From assembly GCA_013139625.1 (NCBI GenBank), contig WTAK01000002.1, forward strand, positions 1 to 7,373: a stretch of DNA of 7,373 bases, given 5' to 3'. The translations under genes and the position numbers were made by a program. Origin of the DNA: Candidatus Delongbacteria bacterium (lineage in GTDB: Bacteria > UBA4055). Positions 1 to 5,194 of this stretch are shown here, piece by piece (within the stretch, counting starts at the first letter, position 1; every line of letters starts with the position of its first letter). The notes beneath the pieces were generated by a model. That model saw only the letters and a program-made list of their open reading frames with translations, searched no databases and was not told where the DNA came from.

Positions 1-318
1 ATCTCAAATCTAAAATACTACTATATTGATCATCCGTCTTGTTATGACTATATTACCATCTTAGAGTACTTGATTAAAGAAGATTATGTCAGGGCAATGA
101 AAGTTACCGTAAAGTTAGGTAAGGAAAATTATGGGAAGGGCTATATTTTTGACAGCTACTTTCCAATATTATCCTCATACTTTTATTTCAAGAATAAATC
201 TCTATACAGGAATGCTGAATTCTTTGAAGAAAAATTGAATAAATTAACTGCTAAATTATTACTTAGTATGTCATTTGATAAAAGAGAAAATTTTCAAAAT
301 AAATATTGGGTTTTTTAA
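1..318 (+). CDS. C-terminal part of an unidentified protein, 5' end outside the window
   Basis: The frame is open from the first base to a TAA at 316-318, giving the last 105 residues of a longer protein. A TTG at 70 could be read as a start, but nothing like a ribosome binding site precedes it and the frame is open upstream, so this is more likely a truncated gene. I do not recognise the family. The visible part is rich in Tyr, Phe and Lys, looks mainly helical, and has no clear membrane segment or catalytic motif. A Tyr/Phe-rich stretch (SYFPILSSYFYF, about residues 68-79 of the visible part) is followed by a charged, probably amphipathic helix. It ends 14 bases before hsp20, so the two may be co-transcribed. 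Coding is supported by the open frame and by the tight spacing to a following gene with a good Shine-Dalgarno site. Confidence 0.6.
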   Translation: MSNLKYYYIDHPSCYDYITILEYLIKEDYVRAMKVTVKLGKENYGKGYIFDSYFPILSSYFYFKNKSLYRNAEFFEEKLNKLTAKLLLSMSFDKRENFQNKYWVF

Positions 319-332
319 ACCGGAGGTATTGA

Positions 333-737
333 ATGAGTAAGTTTAAGAAAAAATTGGAAAAATATCATATTACCAATATTCTTGATAATTCGGAAGAATA
401 CCAATATATGAGCAATCAGAAATCATTTTGTTGTGATGGAAGTTTGGGGTGGAAACCCAGAACAGACGTATTTGAGAACAATGAGCAATTAATTATTATT
501 CTAGAGTTGTCATTCGTTGAATCTAAAAATATAGAGATCGAGTATAATGAGGAATTCATAGCTGTTCGAGGATATCGTAACGAATCTGAATTTTTACCCA
601 AGAGCCATTTCTATAAAATGGAAATAGATTTTGGTCCGTTTGAAAAAATAATAAATCTTCCTTTCAAAGTTGATTTCAAGAGCTTAGAGAAGGTTTATGA
701 AAAAGGTTTTTTCATAATAAAAATAAAAAAAATGTAG
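333..737 (+). CDS. hsp20: Small heat-shock protein, Hsp20/alpha-crystallin family
   Basis: Family role: an ATP-independent holdase that binds partly unfolded cytoplasmic proteins and keeps them available for refolding or proteolysis. The alpha-crystallin domain covers about residues 39-132 of 134. Visible hallmarks are WKPRTDVFE (40-48), a hydrophobic strand ending ELSFV where the family often has ELPGV, the RGYR strand end (80-82 region), MEIDFGPFEKIINLP (96-110), which matches the family's 'E..G.F.R...LP' segment, and a final GFFIIKIK strand. The N-terminal arm is about 38 residues and contains Cys33-Cys34. The protein stops right after the last strand, so the usual C-terminal tail with a separate I-x-I anchor is missing. 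Start: ATG 333 follows GGAGG at 322-326 with a 6-base spacer. The stop lies 15 bases before lon. A lon-adjacent Hsp20 fits a joint heat-shock role; this pairing as an operon is inferred. Confidence 0.9.
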   Translation: MSKFKKKLEKYHITNILDNSEEYQYMSNQKSFCCDGSLGWKPRTDVFENNEQLIIILELSFVESKNIEIEYNEEFIAVRGYRNESEFLPKSHFYKMEIDFGPFEKIINLPFKVDFKSLEKVYEKGFFIIKIKKM

Positions 738-752
738 CTCCCGGAGAAAATT

Positions 753-3113
753 ATGGCTAATACTTCAAATATAAGAAATAAAAAAATGTTTTCTATCACG
801 GAAGAATTACCGATCATTCCATTGATGAATATGGTTGTATTCCCAAATGTAATAATGCCGCTGGTGGTTAATGATACCAGCCTGATAAAATTAATAAATG
901 ATAGCTTAAGCTCAAATAAAATAGTTGGAATATTTGCAAATCAACCGGATGATGATGGAGGATATAGAAATAAAGAGATATACAGTATTGGTACTGCCGT
1001 CATAATACTTAAAATGTTTAGAAGCGATAATGATTCATCTGCAAGATTATTAGTGCAAGGGCTTTCAAGAATAGAGCTTAAAAAAGTTTTACAAGAAGAG
1101 CCATATATCATAGCAAAGATAAAGGAGCTGCCGGAGAAAAAATCAAAAGGATTAAAATTAACAGCTCTTTTAAGAACTGTTACGGATATTTTTATTGAAA
1201 TAATAGAGCTATCTCATAATTTGCCGGATGAATTAAAAATAGCTCTTTCGACGATAAAAAGTCCATCTAAAATATCTGACTTTATTGCCTCTAATTTGAA
1301 CATGAATATCAAAAAAAGACAAAGTATTCTCGAAGAGGTAAATGTTGAGAGTAGATTAATCCTACTTTCGTCTTATTTGAACAAAGAATTGAAACTCCTT
1401 AAGTTAACTTCAAAGATCCAAGAAGATGTTGAAGAGGAGTTAGAAAAAGATCAAAGAGATTATTACTTGCGTGAGCAATTGAGGGCAATCAAAAGAGAAT
1501 TAGGTGAAACGGATGATGAAGCTCAAGAGTTAGAAGAGATCCAAAAGAAGCTGATAAAGAAAAAATTGCCTAAAATTGCGATGATTGCAGCAAAAAGAGA
1601 ATTAAAAAGATTGAATAGAATGCCGTCTGCCTCAAGTGAATATACTGTTGCTAGAACTTATTTAGATTGGCTGATTGACCTACCTTGGAATGAAGAAGTG
1701 AAAACGAAAATAGATATTAGAAAAGCACAAAAGATATTAGATGAAGATCACTATGGACTAAAAGATATAAAGGAAAGAGTGCTTGAATATATGGCAGTCA
1801 AACAGCTCACAGACGACTCGAAAGGGAGTATATTATGTCTCACAGGTCCTCCTGGGACAGGAAAGACATCCATTGGCAAATCAATTGCGAGAGCAATGGG
1901 AAGAAAATTTGTAAGAGCATCTCTGGGTGGCGTGAGAGATGAAGCAGAGATCAGGGGTCATAGAAGAACTTATATAGGTTCAATGCCAGGAATTATAATA
2001 AAGCATTTGAGACAAGCAGGTGTAAAAAATCCTGTTATGATGCTTGATGAGATAGATAAGTTAGGAATAAGCAATCAGGGAGACCCTGCATCAGCATTAT
2101 TAGAAGCTTTAGATCCTGAACAGAATAATAGCTTTATAGATCATTATCTTGATGTGCCATTCGATCTTTCTAAGGTTATGTTCATCATGACAGCAAATTA
2201 CCCGGAATATATACCTGCCCCATTATTGGATAGAATGGAAATGATCGAATTTCCAAGCTATATTATTCAGGAAAAAGTGGCAATTGCTAAGAATTACATC
2301 GTTAAAAGACAAATTAAGCAAAATGGATTAACAAAGAAAGATATTTCATTCACAAAGAAAGCTATTGAATTTATTGTACAGAACTATACTAGAGAAGCCG
2401 GAGTAAGAAGACTAGAGCAAAGGATAGAGAAGATCTGTAGAAAAGTAGCAATGATGAAAGCAAAAGGAGAGAAAACTTCAGTAAAGGTGGGTGTAGAAAA
2501 AGTCAAAGAATTTCTGGGAAATAAGTACATAATACCCGAAATGGCTAATAGAAAAAATGAAATAGGTATTTGTACAGGTTTGGCTTGGTCCCCATCAGGT
2601 GGTTCGATCTTATTCATAGAAGCAAATTTAATGAAAGGATCTGATAGAGTTAAGATCACCGGTCAATTAGGTGAAGTAATGAGAGAATCCGCAGAACTTG
2701 CGATAAGTTATATGAAAGCTAATGCTGATAAATTAGGGATAGATCTGAAAAAATATGAAAAATACGATCTGCATATTCATGTTCCTGATGGAGCAACTCC
2801 GAAAGATGGACCTTCAGCAGGCTTAGCTATAACAACTGCAATAATATCACTTTTCACAAAGATACCTATCAGAAAAGATTTTGCTATGACCGGAGAGATA
2901 TCTCTTCATGGAAAAGCGATGGAGATAGGTGGCCTCAGAGAAAAGATCATCGCGGCAGAAAAAGCAGGAATTAAAAACATAATTATACCAAAGGATAACA
3001 TCAAGGACCTTTCGGATATACCTGAGGAAGTAATTAAGAATTTAACGATTCATGGTGTTGAACATATAAGTGAAGTTTTAAAATTAGCGCTTACTAAACA
3101 AATTGAAAAATAA
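753..3113 (+). CDS. lon: ATP-dependent Lon protease (endopeptidase La), LonA type
   Basis: A hexameric cytoplasmic AAA+ protease that unfolds and degrades damaged and selected regulatory proteins using ATP. It is complete at 786 residues, very close to E. coli Lon (784). Domains in order: N-terminal substrate-recognition domain (about 18-210, opening with LPIIPLMNMVVFP); a helical coiled-coil region with the conserved QRDYYLREQLRAIKRELGE (234-252); AAA+ ATPase with Walker A GPPGTGKTS (365-373), Walker B VMMLDEID (428-435) and an arginine in PAPLLDRME (Arg494); then the protease domain. The Ser-Lys dyad is intact: Ser688 in PKDGPSAG and Lys731 in GGLREK, 43 residues apart as in E. coli (679/722). 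Start: ATG 753 follows GGAG at 743-746 with a 6-base spacer; Met12 has no such site. The short gap to hsp20 suggests a shared transcript. No CIRCE-type heat-shock operator is visible, but the operon's promoter is probably outside the window. Confidence 0.98.
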   Translation: MANTSNIRNKKMFSITEELPIIPLMNMVVFPNVIMPLVVNDTSLIKLINDSLSSNKIVGIFANQPDDDGGYRNKEIYSIGTAVIILKMFRSDNDSSARLLVQGLSRIELKKVLQEEPYIIAKIKELPEKKSKGLKLTALLRTVTDIFIEIIELSHNLPDELKIALSTIKSPSKISDFIASNLNMNIKKRQSILEEVNVESRLILLSSYLNKELKLLKLTSKIQEDVEEELEKDQRDYYLREQLRAIKRELGETDDEAQELEEIQKKLIKKKLPKIAMIAAKRELKRLNRMPSASSEYTVARTYLDWLIDLPWNEEVKTKIDIRKAQKILDEDHYGLKDIKERVLEYMAVKQLTDDSKGSILCLTGPPGTGKTSIGKSIARAMGRKFVRASLGGVRDEAEIRGHRRTYIGSMPGIIIKHLRQAGVKNPVMMLDEIDKLGISNQGDPASALLEALDPEQNNSFIDHYLDVPFDLSKVMFIMTANYPEYIPAPLLDRMEMIEFPSYIIQEKVAIAKNYIVKRQIKQNGLTKKDISFTKKAIEFIVQNYTREAGVRRLEQRIEKICRKVAMMKAKGEKTSVKVGVEKVKEFLGNKYIIPEMANRKNEIGICTGLAWSPSGGSILFIEANLMKGSDRVKITGQLGEVMRESAELAISYMKANADKLGIDLKKYEKYDLHIHVPDGATPKDGPSAGLAITTAIISLFTKIPIRKDFAMTGEISLHGKAMEIGGLREKIIAAEKAGIKNIIIPKDNIKDLSDIPEEVIKNLTIHGVEHISEVLKLALTKQIEK

Positions 3114-3114
3114 C

Positions 3115-3142
3115 TTGATAAAATAATTAGTTTTTGTATATT
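3115..3142 (+). promoter_or_regulatory. Candidate sigma-70-like promoter for the lipoprotein gene
   Basis: TTGATA at 3115-3120 and TATATT at 3137-3142 are separated by 16 bases, and each matches the sigma-70 consensus at 5 of 6 positions. It lies just after the lon stop, about 55 bases ahead of the lipoprotein start. No convincing hairpin terminator was found in 3114-3198, so read-through from lon is also possible. In such AT-rich DNA, matches like this arise by chance, and an FCB-group organism might use a different consensus. Confidence 0.35.
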
Positions 3143-3198
3143 TAACAGAGTTGGAAATACTAGTAATTGAAAAAATGAAAAAATAGCGAGGACTCATC

Positions 3199-4326
3199 AT
3201 GAAATTTGTATGGTTATTTGCAGTAATAACAATTATTCTTTCAAGTTGTTCAAAAAAGGTAGATACTTGTAATGTAACTGAGATAGATGGTATCAAAGTT
3301 TATAAAAACAAAAATATACCAACAGTAGAAAAACTAGATTTTAATCCTCAAAAAGAGTTTGCGCTAAATGAGGATAGTAACAACGAGAACTATTTGTCGT
3401 ACTTCGACCCAGATTTTATAAGTTCAGATAGCGAAGGTTGTATTTACATTGGAGACCATGGATCAACTCCTAGGGTAAATAAATATAGTAAGAGCGGTGA
3501 ATTTTTAAACTCATTTTTAAAACAAGGAACAGGTCCTGGCGAAGTAGGAATTGTTAGTTTTTTATGTGTAAGGAATGATACTGTTTTTGTAGGAGATGGA
3601 ACAACAGGATCAGTGTCATTATTCAATCCTAATGGAGAGTTTTTATCAGAAATGCATCCAAAAGGATCTTTAGGTACATACCAAGTAAATGCTATTGGTA
3701 AAGATAAATTTATTTGTGTAATGTATACTGGAGCTATTGTAGATGGGAAAGAACAATATAAAGTTAACTGGGCATTGCTGAATTGGAATTTTGATTTATA
3801 TAAAACGTTATATTCAGAAATTTTTGATCCAGCTAACTCTAGTATTCCTGATGAATGGTCATATGTAGGGAGTTCAAAAGATAAAATTTATATTGGAATT
3901 AATGATAAAGTAAATTACAGAATTCATGTTTATAATTTTGAAGGTGAACTAATAGAAAAAATATTTAAAGGTTATGCTTCGATAAAATTTACGGAAGGAG
4001 AAATCAAACGTATATCTGATTATCTTGTAAAAACTAATCAAAGAAAATTAAATGAAAAGTTGATTGATAAAAAACGTGCTGTTCTAGGTGTTTATGTTGA
4101 TAAGAACGATAATCTTATTGTACATCCAGCTATAAATATCAATAAATCAGAGAATCTAGGGATGGTTTTAGATTTTTTTAAAAATAATATCTACTTGAAT
4201 ACAACTGTGTTAAAAACAGAAGATCCATATTATCAATGTGATTTTAGCACTTTTATTAAATTTATTGATGACAGAATGCTATTGATTGATGGGAATAGAA
4301 ATGTTGTGGAAGTGTATCAATATTAA
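3199..4326 (+). CDS. Predicted lipoprotein with a six-bladed beta-propeller (NHL-like) fold
   Basis: A 375-residue exported protein of unknown specific function. The N-terminus is a lipoprotein signal: Lys2, a hydrophobic run (residues 3-13) and lipobox LSSC with the lipidated Cys at 17, followed by Ser18. The mature protein shows blade-like repeats in which a 'IYIGD' or 'VFVGD' strand is followed by a 'V..Y...GEFL' strand: about 81-104, 128-151, 230-254 and 305-329, closing with LLIDGNRNVVEVYQY. The GTGPGEV turn (110-116) is typical of the 6-bladed propeller lipoproteins common in Bacteroidota and related phyla. A helical, Lys-rich insertion lies at about 264-293. Start: ATG 3199 follows GAGGA at 3188-3192 with a 6-base spacer. 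It sits 85 bases after lon and 121 before the thioesterase, with its own candidate promoter, so it may belong to neither block. Such propellers usually bind ligands or partner proteins at the cell surface; no enzymatic residues are recognised. Confidence 0.82.
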   Translation: MKFVWLFAVITIILSSCSKKVDTCNVTEIDGIKVYKNKNIPTVEKLDFNPQKEFALNEDSNNENYLSYFDPDFISSDSEGCIYIGDHGSTPRVNKYSKSGEFLNSFLKQGTGPGEVGIVSFLCVRNDTVFVGDGTTGSVSLFNPNGEFLSEMHPKGSLGTYQVNAIGKDKFICVMYTGAIVDGKEQYKVNWALLNWNFDLYKTLYSEIFDPANSSIPDEWSYVGSSKDKIYIGINDKVNYRIHVYNFEGELIEKIFKGYASIKFTEGEIKRISDYLVKTNQRKLNEKLIDKKRAVLGVYVDKNDNLIVHPAININKSENLGMVLDFFKNNIYLNTTVLKTEDPYYQCDFSTFIKFIDDRMLLIDGNRNVVEVYQY

Positions 4327-4346
4327 GCGTTATCAATGGAATAACT

Positions 4347-4374
4347 TTGATGAAAATAACTTGCTGGGAATAAT
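4347..4374 (+). promoter_or_regulatory. Weak candidate promoter for the thioesterase-NRPS operon
   Basis: TTGATG at 4347-4352 (4 of 6 to the -35 consensus) and AATAAT at 4369-4374 (5 of 6 to the -10 consensus) are 16 bases apart. A transcript starting near 4381 would carry the 4395-4420 hairpin in its 5' leader. The main support is position: it falls in the 121-base gap where a change of transcription unit is expected. The match could be chance in AT-rich sequence. Confidence 0.22.
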
Positions 4375-4394
4375 CAAATAATAAGTGTTGGTAC

Positions 4395-4420
4395 AAGGAG
4401 TAGATGTTAAACGGCTCCTT
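4395..4420 (+). promoter_or_regulatory. AAGGAG/CTCCTT inverted repeat that could mask a Shine-Dalgarno site
   Basis: AAGGAG (4395-4400) is perfectly complementary to CTCCTT (4415-4420) across a 14-base loop, with one possible extra G-U pair inside. AAGGAG is the best Shine-Dalgarno-like sequence before the thioesterase, yet it lies 47 bases from that gene's ATG. When the stem forms it would hide this site. It could also be a weak terminator for the lipoprotein gene, but the stem is only 6 pairs and the downstream sequence (4421-4440) is mixed T/C/A rather than a clean T-run. The repeat is seen directly; its function is inference. Confidence 0.3.
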
Positions 4421-4442
4421 CTTGCTTACTTTTAGATTTTAG
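4404..4442 (+). CDS. Possible 12-codon leader ORF ahead of the thioesterase
   Basis: ATG at 4404 opens a 12-codon frame (MLNGSFLLTFRF) ending with TAG at 4440-4442, five bases before the thioesterase ATG at 4448. AAGGAG (4395-4400) lies only 3 bases upstream, closer than ideal. If translated, ribosomes finishing here could restart on the thioesterase, which has no Shine-Dalgarno site of its own. The codons show no run of one amino acid, so classical amino-acid attenuation is not suggested. An ORF this short can easily be chance. Confidence 0.15.
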   Translation: MLNGSFLLTFRF

Positions 4443-4447
4443 AATAA

Positions 4448-5179
4448 ATGAGAAATAGCGTAATTCAAGTATTAAAAAAATCCAATAGTAATAAACAATT
4501 AATTATGCTCCCTTTTGCTGGAGGGCATGGAAAATCCTATTTGTCACTATCTGAAGGAATAAAAGAAGATATCGAAATTGTTGGTATTAATCCTCCTGGA
4601 AGCTTTTTTTGTAATAAAAACCGGATGAATAGGATAGAATCCTTGGCAAATCTTTATTTGGAAGAGTTAAGACCAATTTTAAAAGAAGAAATAATAATAT
4701 TTGGTCACAGCATGGGCGGGGCAGTTGCTTACGAATTCTTAAATTCTATAAAAGATCATGAAATCAAAAAAATAAAACATGTTTTTTTAACAGGGGCACA
4801 TCCACCTCATACAAAGCAAAAAAATGATGATTTGAATTCAAAAATGAACAATAATGAAATAATTGCTAAATGTATTGAAATTGGTGGATTCCCAAAGCAA
4901 TTAAAATTTGAAAAAGAATTTTGTGACGTTTTTTGCAAAATGATGAAAACAGATTTGGAAGCTTTAGAGAACTATGAAATAAATGATTCCCATAAGCTCA
5001 TCCCAATTCCAGCAACAATTTGCTGGGGTAAGGAAGAAGAGCTTAATTTAGAGGAAGCGGAAGAATGGAACAGATATTTTAAAATTCATGAATTAAAAGA
5101 GTTTGCAGGGGATCACTTTTTTATCATGAATGAAAATAATAAATTAGAAATTTGTAAAATGATAGAGAACTTATTTTAG
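4448..5179 (+). CDS. Type II thioesterase (GrsT/SrfAD-like alpha/beta hydrolase) for NRPS proofreading
   Basis: Family role: a stand-alone cytoplasmic hydrolase that removes wrong acyl or aminoacyl groups from carrier-protein phosphopantetheine arms and so keeps an NRPS/PKS line from stalling. At 243 residues it has normal family length. Visible features: the first strand and oxyanion loop LIMLPFAGG (18-26), INPPG (47-51), the nucleophile elbow FGHSMGG with Ser88 (85-91), and GDHFFI with the catalytic His223 (221-226). The third triad residue is normally Asp in a G..D segment; here the matching loop is WGKEEEL (193-199) and has only Glu, with Glu197 26 residues before the His. Start: ATG 4448 is preceded directly by an in-frame TAA (4445-4447) and no alternative start fits the fold, yet there is no Shine-Dalgarno sequence in the preceding 25 bases. 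It lies 15 bases before the NRPS, in the same frame, so the two are almost certainly one operon. Confidence 0.92.
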   Translation: MRNSVIQVLKKSNSNKQLIMLPFAGGHGKSYLSLSEGIKEDIEIVGINPPGSFFCNKNRMNRIESLANLYLEELRPILKEEIIIFGHSMGGAVAYEFLNSIKDHEIKKIKHVFLTGAHPPHTKQKNDDLNSKMNNNEIIAKCIEIGGFPKQLKFEKEFCDVFCKMMKTDLEALENYEINDSHKLIPIPATICWGKEEELNLEEAEEWNRYFKIHELKEFAGDHFFIMNENNKLEICKMIENLF

Positions 5180-5181
5180 GA
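5178..5181 (+). promoter_or_regulatory. Weak ribosome binding site overlapping the thioesterase stop
   Basis: AGGA at 5178-5181 overlaps the thioesterase TAG (5177-5179) and is the only Shine-Dalgarno-like match before the NRPS. It is 13 bases from ATG 5195, longer than usual, and 1 base from an in-frame TTG at 5183, which is too close. ATG 5195 is therefore the better start. NRPS translation probably depends partly on ribosomes arriving from the thioesterase. Confidence 0.35.
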
Positions 5182-5194
5182 CTTGATAATAAAC

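Noticed and set aside
1..318. Resemblance of the first partial protein to the C-terminal helical domain of DNA polymerase III delta subunit
   Set aside because: Only a loose helix pattern (aspartate-led helix, then lysine-rich helices) suggests it; no diagnostic motif is visible, so no function was assigned.
416..601. Open frame on the - strand inside hsp20
   Set aside because: It lies fully within a clear alpha-crystallin gene and its translation shows no recognisable family; it is a shadow frame.
2384..2659. Open frame on the - strand inside lon
   Set aside because: It is antisense to the conserved junction between the ATPase and protease domains of Lon and has no independent support.
3084..3296. 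Open frame on the - strand across the lon end and lipoprotein start
   Set aside because: It overlaps two well-supported genes and the intergenic promoter region, with no Shine-Dalgarno site or family resemblance.
3444..3626. Open frame on the - strand inside the lipoprotein gene
   Set aside because: It is a shadow of the propeller repeats on the + strand.
4327..4360. Short repeats TATCAAT (4316-4336 area) and an ATCAA/TTGAT inverted pair
   Set aside because: They are 5-7 bases long in AT-rich sequence and are expected by chance; no spacing or symmetry supports an operator or terminator.
4422..4445. TTGCTT and TAGAAT as a promoter close to the thioesterase ATG
   Set aside because: The spacer is only 12 bases and the predicted transcript would begin inside or after the start codon.
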